Source of the DNA: Diplodia intermedia
Taxonomy: Eukaryota > Ascomycota > Dothideomycetes > Botryosphaeriales > Botryosphaeriaceae
Direction of reading: 5' to 3'
NCBI GenBank assembly: GCA_021495925.1
Contig: JAKEKT010000024.1
Span: forward strand, 355,258 to 419,257
DNA length: 64,000 nt
How positions within the stretch are numbered: the first letter of the stretch is position 1; each line of letters begins with the position of its first letter. This document shows positions 54,126 through 64,000 of the stretch, in pieces. A model generated the notes under the pieces. It had not been told where the DNA came from, searched no databases, and worked only from the letters and a program-made list of their open reading frames with translations. The translations under genes were made by a program, and so were the position numbers.

Positions 54126-54857
54126 ATGTCGACCACCACTTCCACCAAGCCTGCCTTCACCGGCCTTCTCGCCTCCAAGTGGGCTACCAAGCCTTCGGAA
54201 AGCGACGCCCGCAAGAGCACTGCTGCCCCCAAGGTCCCTCGCAACACTGGGCTGCACAAGTCCAGATGGTCCCCCGAGCCGACCCCAGCCTCTCAACCCA
54301 CCTCGCCAACCGGCCCGGAACCAACCAAGCCGGAGCAGATCGAAGAGCCAGCCGCGGAGCTGGAAGATGCTCGCGAGCCTCTGCTCGAACTACTGCCCGC
54401 CACCACCCCTCAGCCCTACCAGAAGAAGAGCTGGGCAGACCTCGTCGACGAGGACGACAACGACGTCAGTTTCGACCTGGCCGAGCTCAACAAGGAGAAC
54501 TTCGCTCCACAACCAGCCACCACCATTGAGGCGACCATCACCAAGCCGAAAGAAAGCGAAGAGAACACTCCTCCTCAACTGGAGTCCGGCGAGCAGACCA
54601 CCACCACCACCACCACCGACACTGCCGCCACTGCCACCACCACCACCTCCTCCACCACCTCCTCCTCCTCCACCACCACCACCACCACCACAACCAAGCA
54701 TGCGCCAGCCAGCATGCTCTCCTCCCGCTGGTCAGACGCCAGCTACGAAATCCAAGGCGCCCAAACACGTGCCGAGTACCGCGCGACCCACGAGTCCACC
54801 AACAACGCGCGACGAACCACCAGGACCTCCGGCAACAGGCGCCGCCGCGCCAACTGA
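54126..54857 (+). CDS. hypothetical disordered Thr-rich protein with W-containing repeats
   Basis: A single exon of 243 aa with the ATG in good context (CAACATG). Low complexity: Pro/Glu in the middle and a long Thr/Ser tract (about 158-190) from ACC/TCC repeats. The short motif S-K/R-W recurs three times (ASKWATKP, HKSRWSPEP, SSRWSDAS), and one KKSWADLVDEDDND block looks ordered. The C-terminus is Arg-rich (RTSGNRRRRAN). The spaced Trp motifs could be short binding sites. No named family is recognised. Confidence 0.65.
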   Translation: MSTTTSTKPAFTGLLASKWATKPSESDARKSTAAPKVPRNTGLHKSRWSPEPTPASQPTSPTGPEPTKPEQIEEPAAELEDAREPLLELLPATTPQPYQKKSWADLVDEDDNDVSFDLAELNKENFAPQPATTIEATITKPKESEENTPPQLESGEQTTTTTTTDTAATATTTTSSTTSSSSTTTTTTTTKHAPASMLSSRWSDASYEIQGAQTRAEYRATHESTNNARRTTRTSGNRRRRAN

Positions 54858-55387
54858 AGAGTCGAGTCTTTCCTCCTCTTCCTCTTCTACCTCCTCCAAC
54901 AACGACCGGACAGGTGCAAACCGGCCAGTGATTCGTTCCGCGGTTAAGGATGAATGGTCAACCCTCAAAGGCATTCAACATCAAGGCCAGGTGCATCCGG
55001 TGCTCTTTTCCCCGTTTTTCGAACATCATCACACCCACTTTTGGGTTTTTTTCGGGTTTTAGCGAGACCGGGGGATCGTGGGTGGGGCCCACTGGGAGTT
55101 TTGGGTTTTGTACTTTTGTATGTGTGTGTGTACCGATTTTCCAGATCGAGCGGAGGGAAGAGGGTATATGGACCCTTTGATGACTACCTCTTGTTTGAGA
55201 TTACCAAATGATACCCCATTGCGTTTGGCTCACACAACTTCCTGACATTGATTGAACGGTGATGATGGCCGATGCTGCTACTGACTCTCGTGATGGTGAT
55301 GCTACTTCTTTGTGATGACCATTCCTCCCCAACACACACAAGCCCATCACCACCATCACACCCTCCCCCTCCTCCCCACCACCTCCC
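54858..55387. other. intergenic, ends in pyrimidine-rich tract
   Basis: The 3' flanks of two convergent genes. From about 55325 the plus strand becomes CCTCC/CCACC-rich, and this continues into the 3' end of the MFS gene. Confidence 0.5.
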
Positions 55388-57340
55388 TCACCCCTCCTCC
55401 CCTCCTCCCCCCTCCTCCCCCTCCTCCTTCTCCTCCCCCTCCCCCACCACCCCAACCCCCGCCCCACCACCCTCCCTCACAAACGCCCCAACCACAGCCC
55501 CCCCCACCGCCACGCCCGCCAACCCCCACCACGCCAATCCAACAACCCCCACCCTCAACCCCCACCCAAACACCCACCCGCCCGCCACCGGGCCCACCGT
55601 CCTCGCGCCACTACTAACGCTCTGCGCGACGCCATGCACGGTCCCCAGCACGCTGGGATGGGGACACGAATTATTCACCAGGATCGCGGCCGCGGGCAGG
55701 GCGAACGTGCGGCCGGCGACGACGAGCAGCAAGGACGCGGCGATGGCGGGCCACAAGAGGAAAGTGGCGGTGTGCGGGATCAACGCGAGGAAGGGGATCG
55801 TCGCGTACGCGACGGGGAAGAGGACGAGGGAGAGGCGGAAGGAGCGCACGGTGCCGAGCGCGGCGCTGATGCGGGGGTAGGCGGCGAGTTGGAGGGTGAT
55901 GCCGATGGAGCCGAGGATGGCGAGGGCGGCGCCGATGCGGGAGGGGGGCAGGCCGAGGCCGCCGGTGAAGCGGAGGGGGGAGGGGGAGGGGGAGGAAGAG
56001 GGGGAAGAAGAGGAACGCGGCGTCGAGAGGAAGGTGAACCAGAGGCTGTTGAGGGTGCCGACGTGCAGGGCGAGGATGCCGTGGGAGAGGAAGGTGAGGA
56101 CGACGTTGCGGGTCCAGATGCGGCCGAAGGGGAGCTTGCGTTTGCGAGGAGGCGCGGGCTTGGCCTTGATGCTGCTGCTGCTGCTGGCCGGCGTGCTCGG
56201 GGTGAGGGGCGTCGTGGCCATCTCGATGTCCGTGGGCTGCTGGTCCGGGGTGCGTGGGCGGTCGTCCGTGGGTACGGGTAGGTAGTCGCCCTGCGGGCGG
56301 CGGTGGCGGTGCAGCACGTTGTGTGAAAGCCAGCGCCGCAGGCGGATGCCGAAATCCGGCTTGTCTTGGAGGGCTTCGTGCGTCTCTTCGAGCCCGAACA
56401 GGATGGCCATGGACGAGCAGAAGAGGAAGACGGCGCTGACGAGGTTGGGCAGCGCGTATGGCCATTTTGTCATCCAGCTCACGCCGTTTTTGCCGCCGAC
56501 GAGCGAGCCGGGGCCGAATAGGTACGGATAGTTACCTACTGGGTCGGCGAGGAGGCCGCCGAGAATCGGGCCAATGATGACGCCAATGTTGAATGTCATG
56601 GGCAGGAGAAGAAAGGCGCGCGACTGGTATCTTTTTTCCTTGATAATCTCGGCAATCATAGTCCGCATCACTCCAATGTTCCCGTTAAGCACTCCTCCAA
56701 GGCACCTGAAGACGACGGCCGTGACGAAGCTTTTCGAAAAGCCAAAGCCGAGAGCCGAGATGGTGGTGCCCAAGAGGCCTATGAGGATGACTTTCTTTCG
56801 ACCAGCCCACTCGGCATCAGCAATTCGGCCCCAGAGGACTGCAGTCACAAACTGGGTGGCGGTGAAAGCGCCTTGCAGGATGCCGGCTTGGGATGCAATG
56901 GTTGAATCGGGCAGCGAGGGGTTGAACGACTTTAGTTGGTAAATCATGTAGGCCTGGAGCGAGGTCTGTGTCAGAGGCTCCGATAGCCTCGCCAAAGTCA
57001 GGATGACGAGCTGGTCTTTCCGGGGGAGCGAGCTCCATGTTACGGGCTGGTCCTTCGTTCTTTCTGCCTGCTCGTCCTCGTCGATGAGAGGCAGCTGGGA
57101 CACGCCAGGCTGTGTGATTATCCTAGGTGGAAGCGGGCGTGAGCTTTGCGTGGGACTTCCTGAAGCTGATGCGGTCTCGAAAGCCTGGCCATCGAGGCTG
57201 TCTTGCGAAGAAGATTCTTGGTCTGGAGCATGGATTTGGTCTTTACGCGTGCTCTTGAATGCGGGAAGAAGGTTATCGATGGTCACATCTGTGCCTCCAG
57301 AGAGCGGCGTCGAGGCACGTGATTCATTGCTGGATGGCAT
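55388..57340 (-). CDS. major facilitator superfamily transporter
   Basis: A single exon of 650 aa from ATG 57340. The first 100 residues are Ser-rich and cytosolic. The first membrane half starts at LVILTLARLSEPLTQTSLQAY. The MFS loop 2-3 signature is at WGRIADAEWAGRKKVILIG, and FRCLGGVLNGNIGVMRTMIAEI follows in helix 4. This matches the DHA1-like group that includes yeast YCR023C. A long cytosolic loop (about 340-420) is Pro/Ser-rich. The second half has typical 12-TM spacing. The C-terminal tail is Gly/Glu-rich and of low complexity (GEGEEKEEGEEGGGG), so the last 40 residues may be compositionally driven. The substrate is unknown, and no signature of a specific drug or sugar class is seen. 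Confidence 0.92.
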   Translation of the reverse strand: MPSSNESRASTPLSGGTDVTIDNLLPAFKSTRKDQIHAPDQESSSQDSLDGQAFETASASGSPTQSSRPLPPRIITQPGVSQLPLIDEDEQAERTKDQPVTWSSLPRKDQLVILTLARLSEPLTQTSLQAYMIYQLKSFNPSLPDSTIASQAGILQGAFTATQFVTAVLWGRIADAEWAGRKKVILIGLLGTTISALGFGFSKSFVTAVVFRCLGGVLNGNIGVMRTMIAEIIKEKRYQSRAFLLLPMTFNIGVIIGPILGGLLADPVGNYPYLFGPGSLVGGKNGVSWMTKWPYALPNLVSAVFLFCSSMAILFGLEETHEALQDKPDFGIRLRRWLSHNVLHRHRRPQGDYLPVPTDDRPRTPDQQPTDIEMATTPLTPSTPASSSSSIKAKPAPPRKRKLPFGRIWTRNVVLTFLSHGILALHVGTLNSLWFTFLSTPRSSSSPSSSPSPSPLRFTGGLGLPPSRIGAALAILGSIGITLQLAAYPRISAALGTVRSFRLSLVLFPVAYATIPFLALIPHTATFLLWPAIAASLLLVVAGRTFALPAAAILVNNSCPHPSVLGTVHGVAQSVSSGARTVGPVAGGWVFGWGLRVGVVGLAWWGLAGVAVGGAVVGAFVREGGGAGVGVVGEGEEKEEGEEGGGGEEG

Positions 57341-58040
57341 CTATAAGATAAAGGATAGATAACAGATGCGTCCTGGGTCGTGATGAGGTTGAGGGAGTGA
57401 AAGAGAAGAAGGCCGGGAAGCGGAACAGAAGCGGATAAGACAGCTGCCAGTCCATGATGACTAGTGCTGTAAACGGCCGATTTTCCCGTAGCGGCTGGAA
57501 GTGCAGCGGGAGTGTCAGCGGTTGTTGGAAATCGCGGGTTGTGGTTGGCTGCGGCGGGTGCGGGAATAAAAATCGAGCCGTGCCCGTTGGTGGCGGCCCG
57601 CTCCCACTCGGTCTGTTCTTTATCCCACTCTTCGCCGGAAACCCCAGCCAACTCCGAGGTGATGGATACTTAGTCCGAGCATGTTATTGGTGTCGGTGCC
57701 GTCTCCTTCCGCGTCGAAAAACGCAGCTTCCTCCTCACGATAGCAAGATTGAGACCCTACACAACAACGCAGGAATGTAGCTAACGAAACTTCTTCGCCT
57801 GTCTTTCCCGTTTACACCAAAGTAAGTGGAAAGGTCTTGCTACTATTCCACCATCGTGAAAAGACATTGGACGAGAGCGGAAGAAATGAATACGTAAAGA
57901 AATCACCACCATTTGCCGGCGTTTCTCACGCCCTTCCGTTGCTCTCGAAAACACTGTGAATATTCTCCCCTCCTCCACTCGTATCAACTCCTTCAAACAC
58001 CTTGCTCACATCAATTATCTTCCACAACATCTCCCCCACA
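57341..58040. other. intergenic, nothing recognised
   Basis: The MFS gene promoter and the MsrB 3' flank. No distinct element is seen. Confidence 0.5.
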
Positions 58041-58727
58041 TTACGCCTTACTCTCCTTCTCCCCCTCGTTCTTGAACTTCAGACTCACACTATTGACACA
58101 ATGCCTCTCATCCGTCGGGGTCGGGTACCCCTCCCCCTTGAACACATGTCCCAAATGGCCTCCGCAGTTGGCGCACACAATCTCGGTGCGCTCCATGCCG
58201 AACGTCTTGTCCGTGTGGCGCACGACGGCGCCCGGGACGGTGTCGAAAAACGCCGGCCAGCCGCAGCCCGACTTGAACTTCTGCTGCGCCGTGTACAGCG
58301 GCGCGTCGCAGCCGGCGCAGTTGTAGGTGCCGGTCGACGGCAGGTGCTTGTCGTATTCGCCGCTGTAGGGCGCTTCGGTGCCTTGGTTGCGGAGGACGCG
58401 GAATTGTTCTGGGGAAAGAAGGAGTGTTAGCGGGGGCTTTCCTCTCCTTCGTTGCGGAGGAGGGGAGAAGGAGGATGGGATGGTCAACGTACCAGGCGAA
58501 AGCACCGCCCGCCATTCCTCGTCGCTCTTCTGCAGGGGGTAGCTCATGTTGTTCCTGGAGCTCGTCGAGAATAGGCTTCCCAGGAATGGGATCGTGGGCA
58601 TCGATTTGATCGAGTATGGGAGGCGCGGGGTGTTCGCGAGACCGTGGACGGACGGGAAGCGGCGGGCGGTGGTGTTGCTGAGGGTGTAAAAGGCGCGGAC
58701 GACGGTGGGGAAGGATGGGAAACGCAT
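58041..58727 (-). CDS. peptide-methionine (R)-S-oxide reductase MsrB
   Basis: Two exons, 58727-58493 and 58408-58041, with an 84-bp intron (GTACGT, branch CTAAC, acceptor CCCCAG). Phase 1 closes, giving 200 aa. Repairs oxidised methionine (R-sulfoxide) in proteins with thioredoxin as reductant. Structural zinc Cys pairs are C109/C112 (CAGC) and C157/C160 (CANC). The catalytic Cys is C182 in ERHCVNSVSLKF, and a possible resolving Cys is C127 in GCGWP. The first 60 residues are basic and Ser/Thr-rich (MRFPSFPTVVRAFYTLSNTT), like a mitochondrial presequence. An in-frame Met61 (MSYPLQKSDEEW) sits exactly at the domain start, so a cytosolic form by downstream initiation is plausible. Confidence 0.96.
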   Translation of the reverse strand: MRFPSFPTVVRAFYTLSNTTARRFPSVHGLANTPRLPYSIKSMPTIPFLGSLFSTSSRNNMSYPLQKSDEEWRAVLSPGTLTIPSSFSPPPQRRRGKPPLTLLLSPEQFRVLRNQGTEAPYSGEYDKHLPSTGTYNCAGCDAPLYTAQQKFKSGCGWPAFFDTVPGAVVRHTDKTFGMERTEIVCANCGGHLGHVFKGEGYPTPTDERHCVNSVSLKFKNEGEKESKA

Positions 58728-59293
58728 GAGCTGGGGAAGTCGAGCGGCGGAGATGCGAGGAGGATGAGGTTAGATTATATTGCTGAGAGAGCAGTAAGCG
58801 ATTTGGAATGTGATTTGGAATGGAGGAGGTCGACGACGAAAGCTCTCGGGGCGCAGTAAGAAAGTGGCGGCGCCCCGACTTGTCAAAGATGTCATCATCG
58901 CGTGCGCAATCGATAAGCGGTGTGGCCCGAGCGTCTGCCCCGCGGTGGCATTGCACGTGAGAGGGCGTGGTCGTGGAGGTTGGCGCAATTGTCACATCAC
59001 ATCTGTCTGGAGCTGTTGTTTCGAACATGAATTTTTTCGCGTGCCCAACCCGTTAATTATGGTGTTTCCGAAGCTCGTGCCTCCCAAGTATGTCCGTATC
59101 CCGGGTATCAATAGGATCCGCTCGATGTCCCACTGAGATGCCATATGCAACCAAATGGCCAAAGCCCAAACGCCGTCGCCTGTCTTCTGGCGGGAGTACA
59201 AGAAAAGGTATTATGCAAAGTCGTAATATCGTGAAATCCTAAGCCGCCGTGTTGCAGTCGAAGAAAAGAAAGCGTGGTGGCGCATGGAATGGA
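58728..59293. other. intergenic, nothing recognised
   Basis: The MsrB promoter and the 3' flank of the microprotein gene. No elements are recognised. Confidence 0.5.
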
Positions 59294-59440
59294 TTACGCG
59301 CCCTCGGACATCTCGCTTTCGCTCGGCGGGTTGCGTGCGAAACCCATGCGATTTTGTAGGAAGTAGATGAGGTAGGCGACGAGGGCGATGACGATGAAGA
59401 GGATCAGGATGATCAGGAAGATGACGATGTTGCGCTTCAT
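59294..59440 (-). CDS. 48-aa single-pass membrane microprotein
   Basis: A short frame from ATG 59440 to TAA 59294. It starts MKRN, followed by about 24 uninterrupted hydrophobic residues (IVIFLIILILFIVIALVAYL and on), then a polar tail NRMGFARNPPSESEMSEGA. The positive start, long helix and Ser/Glu tail look like a real tail- or signal-anchored small membrane protein rather than chance. No family is recognised. Confidence 0.6.
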   Translation of the reverse strand: MKRNIVIFLIILILFIVIALVAYLIYFLQNRMGFARNPPSESEMSEGA

Positions 59441-60148
59441 GGTTGCGAGGAATTGGTCTTGGAATGAAGATCCGGAGCGGCGTGGTGGTGGAAAGGAGTA
59501 ATGGTGGAGTGGAGTGAGCGACGCCGGGTGTGCTGGCAGTGCGTTGGCAGCGGCTGTGCGTGCTTGCAGCAGCGCTCAGGCGATCAGCGAGAGTGTGGTT
59601 GGCTGGAGATGGAGATTAGAATTCATCATCTCTCAAGCTGAATGAAGATGGGAGAAAACTCACCAGTTGCACTGCTGAAAACTGGATTGTTCGACTCGGT
59701 GGTGTGGAGGCCGACTGGGGAAGCAAACACGCGGGGTCGATCTGCTTGGCTGCACCACCAAAGCAAGCTGCGATTGTGCGAGTATGGAGGTCGAGTGGAG
59801 TAGTAGGTTCTGGAATGCACAATCCGGCCACTTGCAGCGGGAAGCTACGTTTTGTAGAATTGCTGTCTGCCACGTCCTTTTCCGCAATGTCGCGAGGCTG
59901 GAAGCGCGGGGTGGCTGGGGGATGGCGGGTCGGCTGCGCTAGTTTCTCACTGGTCAATCGCCCCGTTCCTGCGCCCCAGCCGGTTTGTCGCCTTTGCTGT
60001 GTATGATGCGAGATGAGATGTGCCTGCATCCCCCCGATAACTTGCTGCACCGGCCTCGACGGGTTGCCGCGTGCCTTGCAGCTGCCCGGCCGATCCAGCC
60101 ACTGACTCGCGTCACGGTTCAACTACATTGATTCACTACGGGCGATCC
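59441..60148. other. last GC-balanced intergenic stretch
   Basis: Overlapping short frames on both strands without domains. Base composition stays normal right up to about 60,148. Confidence 0.5.
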
Positions 60149-60190
60149 TTACACGATATATTATGTAAGCTTACATAATATATCGTGTAA
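60149..60190. repeat. perfect 42-bp palindrome at the AT-rich boundary
   Basis: Two 21-bp arms meet at AAGCTT with no loop. Each arm begins TTACACGATATATTATGTA, and the bases outside do not extend the symmetry. It sits exactly where genic DNA changes to AT-rich DNA. It could be two terminal inverted repeats head to head, or a folded-back element end. Confidence 0.9.
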
Positions 60191-63100
60191 AAGATATTAT
60201 TATTTTAGATATTATTTTATATATTTTATATACTTTATAATTATAAAATATATATTATATTATATAGATCTATATTATAGAGAATATAGATTATATAATA
60301 TATCGCGTAGTTTATATAATAGACTATAGCGAGGCATATATTTACGTAGTATAATTAATATAATATATTATATATTATATATAAAGAAACGTCTAAATAT
60401 TTAAACGTCTAAATATCTCTACGTCTAAACGTTAAAATTACTATAACTATCTCTTAATTTCTACTAACTAGACTAGTAGATCTATTATAATATATTAGCT
60501 TTATAGTATTAACTAAATAACTAGATAGATACTTACGCTTTACTAATATATTAGATTCTCTAGCGTATCTTATATACTAACTACTATATAAGTCTCGTAA
60601 TTAGAATTCTTATTCGATTAATCGGTCTTATAAATAACTCTAATAAGATACTAAAGATAGTAAATATTAATAAAGAATATAGAACTTTTATTACTTAAAT
60701 AAATAATATAGCTAGTATTATTCTTCTTATTAAACTCTAAGTCGATAATTATCTAAATATAAGTATACTCGTTATTCTATTTATCTAGGCCTTATACGAT
60801 TAAATAGAGATATACTATATAAACTCTTATTAAATTATTATTCTTATTATACGTCGCGAAACTATTATTATATTAATTATTAAGACTATATAGTTTAAGA
60901 GAAGTCTTTAAACTAAAAATATAGTTTTTACGCGACTAATAGCGTTAATAGTATTAAATATAGCGTAGCGTATTCTCTTTAAAGTTAGTAAGTAGCTTCG
61001 TTTTTTAAGCTATACGCTAGTCGAAAGAAAAGACGTTAAGAAGATAGAGATAATACTACTATAATAAAATAATAGTAAAAGTATTAATTAAAAGTTATAT
61101 ATAGTAAAGATACTTTCTATATATTAATGTATTAGTTATATTATTATCTATTTAAGACTTTAAGCTTATTAAGAATAATATAAGATCGTAGATTTACTCT
61201 ATTAAAAACGTCTAGATATAGTATATTAGTCTATAGTCGCGTATATAAATAAGTAGATAAAGAATTAAATAGAAGTTAATAGTATATATATAAAGAGTAG
61301 TCGAATCTTTTAAATTATAGTAGATTTATTTATAGTTCTCTATAAAGTCTTTATACTTTATCTTAAGAATTATTAAATTCTTATAACTAATCGCGCGTTT
61401 AGTAGTAATAATATATAATGTTTTAAGAGTATAAAGATTTACGTAAGCTTTTATAAATAGATATTTATATAAGAGTAAAAGACTCTAGTATTATAAAAAG
61501 TTATTTTATTTAAAAGTCTTAAAAGACTTATAGCGTATTATTAAGTTATAAGAAATAGTCTCTAAAGTTATAAGTATATTCTTCTTCGCGTAGACGAAGA
61601 TTTAAGCGAAGCTAAGCTTTATAAAGCTTTATAAAAGATAACTTAACTTATTATCTAAAAACTTATTATTTATCTATAGAGTAAAGAGCTCGTATATAAT
61701 ATTATATAAAATATAATATATAAGATTAATTAAAAAGCTACGAGAAAAGTATAGAAATTTAAGCTTTAAAAAAATACTCTTTCGCGTAATATTTATTATA
61801 AAAAAGATATTAGTCTCTAAATATATATATACGCTATAAGATAAATAGTAAATATTATTATTAAAAATATATATATTTTTATCTTAGCGTTACTTTATAA
61901 AAGATATTATTTACTATTAATATTCTCTATTTATAGTTACTATTTACTATATTCTTAATATCTTATTATAAGTATTAGTATAAGCGCTATCTTAAATTAC
62001 TCTTATAAAAAAGATAGTATATTAACTTATTATTAATAGTAATAATATTAAAAGAGATTCTAATATACGTTCTATATAGTACTTTAGTATTATCTAGACG
62101 CTTTATATTTATTATATTAGTAATAGCTAGACTATTATCGATTACGAGAACGACGTAAGCGCGAAGAATAAACTATATATTTATATCTATATCTTATATT
62201 AAAATACTATTATTAAGAATCTTAAGCTTCTTAATAAGCGATAGAAGATAGTTATTAAGATTTTTATACTTCTTTAAACTAAATATTACTAGTAATAGAA
62301 GTTTATTTTCTTATTTATAGCGTTTCGTTAGAAGAATATTAAGATTAAAGAGAATAATAAAAGTAAACTTATAGTTATATTACTCTAATATTAGCTAAAT
62401 ACTATCTAGTAAGAGTTATAGTCTAATATTTATAACTTTCTTAAATAGATTAAGTTTCTTATAAAGAAACTCTTTAAATAGTTTATTATCTTAAAAGTTA
62501 TATAACTTACTATTAGAGTCTAGAGTTATAAAACTTATATAATAGTTTTTTATAATAGCTATATATCGCGAACTATATAAAAGACGTAAATAATATATAA
62601 AAAAAATATATATAAACGTTTAATAAGTCTTTTAAACTCTAATATCTATATTATTATATTAAGACTCGTTATAATATATATATATTAAATCTTTATAATA
62701 GACGCTAGTATATACTATATATAAATTAATATAGTAGTTAATTATTCGCTTCTCTATATTAGTATATTTATAAAGCTAGTAAGATATATAATAAACGCTC
62801 GAAAGTCTTACTTTATAATATAAGATAAGAAGATCGCGTAGTTTAACGTATTTTACGTAACTAATACTAGTAGTCTAGTAAGCTAAGTCTATTATACGTA
62901 TAAGCTAGAAATCTAATATTATTTTATTAGTATTATAAATAGATATCTTTAAAATAATTATTATAGTTATTATATTATACGTTCGCGAGGTTCTAGATCT
63001 ATACTACTATCTAATATTTAATATTAAACTTATCTTCGCTACTTAATATATTACTAACGATATTAAAAATATCTAATATCTTATTAATATTATTATCTTT

Positions 63101-64000
63101 ATAATTAGATATTATATTAAGTTCTTCTTTAACTATATTATTATTATTAAAGCTAATATTATTAAATATAGTAGACGATAAAGTATTAGTAATAATACTT
63201 TCTCTAAAAGAGATAAAACTCTTATAGATAAAAAATATATTAGCGCGTATAAAGTTTTAATAATAATAGCGCTTCTTATATTACTAGATTATTCTTTTAG
63301 ATAGCTCGCTAAAAGAGATACTTATAATAATAGATAGAATTAATAATCTAGAGCTTCGCGAAGTTACGTAGTAATAAAGAACTAAAGTCTAGATAATATT
63401 TAATAGTTCTAGTAGTTTAAAGCTTCGCGAAGCTATAAAACGATAAGAAACTAAAGTTTAAGTAGTATTTAATAGTTCTAGTAGTTTAAAGCTTCGCGAA
63501 GCTATAAGACGATAAGAAACTAAAGTTTAAATAATATTTAAAGTAGTTTAGTTATTTAAAGCTTCGCGAAGTCTTAAGTATAATTAAAATAATAAAAGCT
63601 AAATAGCGTTACTAATAATTAATTCTAATAATAATATAAAGCGATAAATCTTATACTATACTAGCTAGAAAAGCTATTAGTATCTAATACTCTAAGTAAA
63701 ATTTTAAAAAACTAAAAAAAAAACTTTAAAATATAATTACTCTATAAAATCTTTATAAAATTTTATAATTTATAGCTTAAAATTTAGCGTTTTTTAGGCT
63801 CTATAATCTCTAAATAAAATATATATTAATATCTTTTTTATTAGTATTAAATTTTATAAAAACGTAATTTTAAAAAGTACTTTTAATCTTCTTTATATAA
63901 TTACTTTATAAAATATTAATAAATTTTTATATTTTTTAAAGAGAAAGTATACTCTTCTATATATTCTAAAACTTTATAAAAAAAATCTAATTAATATCTT
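60191..64000. repeat. RIP-degraded AT-rich repeat relic, runs off the window
   Basis: About 3.8 kb of very AT-rich DNA, dominated by TpA steps and almost without CpA or TpG dinucleotides; whole 60-base lines have none, and rare exceptions include 60335. CpG-containing TCGCGA and GCGAAG islands remain. No open frame of 60 codons exists here. This is the expected product of repeat-induced point mutation acting on a transposon or other duplicated sequence. The original element cannot be identified by eye, and the right end lies outside the window. Confidence 0.88.
63352..63575. repeat. about 69-bp tandem repeat, roughly three units
   Basis: The core AGCTTCGCGAAG recurs at 63352, 63421, 63490 and 63560, giving periods of 69, 69 and 70 bp. 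Flanking sequence (GAAACTAAAGTTTAA and TTCTAGTAGTTTAA) is also shared, most closely between the second and third copies. In two copies the core extends to the palindrome AGCTTCGCGAAGCT. Confidence 0.85.

Noticed and set aside
53815..55062. A 415-codon Pro-rich plus-strand frame overlapping the Thr-rich protein
   Set aside because: Composition is driven by CCN runs. The overlapping 54126 frame has a better start context and ordered motifs. Neither has a named domain, so this choice is not certain.
63352..63575. CRISPR-like array
   Set aside because: The repeats are whole 69-bp tandem units rather than short repeats with unique spacers, and the genome is eukaryotic.

Overview
This is nuclear DNA of a filamentous ascomycete (Pezizomycotina; a dothideomycete is my best guess, which is inference). 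The evidence is dense, short-intron genes on both strands (most introns 43-90 bp, with GT..AG ends and CTAAC/CTGAC-type branch sites), fungal-only families (HET, DUF3176, PL1, S1/P1 nuclease, LtrA-like, CVNH), and an AT-rich end almost free of CpA/TpG, as expected of repeat-induced point mutation (RIP). No rRNA, tRNA, CRISPR array or bacterial-type operon was seen.

Layout. 1-9 kb: a secreted PL1 pectate lyase (-), a doubtful small gene (+), a basic low-complexity protein (-) and a 725-aa protein of unknown function (-). 10-13 kb: a stand-alone protein with an I-PpoI-type His-Me finger zinc domain (-) and a Cys/His-rich protein (-). 13-23 kb: a beta-propeller lactonase (+), a mitochondrial HAD hydrolase of the CECR5/HDHD5 type (+), an M20 amidohydrolase (+) and a HET-domain protein (-). 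23-34 kb is mostly housekeeping: an AT-hook-like acidic protein (-), ISD11/LYRM4 (-), SF3A1/Prp21 (-) and protein O-mannosyltransferase Pmt1 (+). 34.4-36 kb: a secreted S1/P1 nuclease (+).

36.6-41.6 kb is the most unusual part. Two divergent genes share a 722-bp gap. One encodes a cyanovirin-N homology (CVNH) lectin domain followed by coiled coil, a single hydrophobic segment and coiled coil. The other is an 11-exon, 745-aa, mostly helical protein with two hydrophobic segments. The layout recalls two-component alpha-helical membrane-active systems, but that link is inference from architecture only.

42-60 kb: a DUF3176 membrane protein (+), a protein of unknown function (+), an LtrA-like membrane protein (+), two divergent unrecognised membrane proteins, a Thr-rich disordered protein (+), an MFS transporter (-), methionine-R-sulfoxide reductase MsrB (-) and a 48-codon single-pass membrane microprotein (-). 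From 60,149 a perfect 42-bp palindrome marks an abrupt change to about 3.8 kb of RIP-degraded AT-rich DNA with no coding potential and a 69-bp tandem repeat near its end.

Genes work together only loosely: pectate lyase and S1/P1 nuclease are secreted scavenging or plant-interaction enzymes; ISD11, MsrB and the HAD protein point to mitochondria; Pmt1 acts in the ER. Gene models were built by hand from reading frames and splice signals. Where exon phases close exactly I give high confidence, and I flag the junctions that do not.
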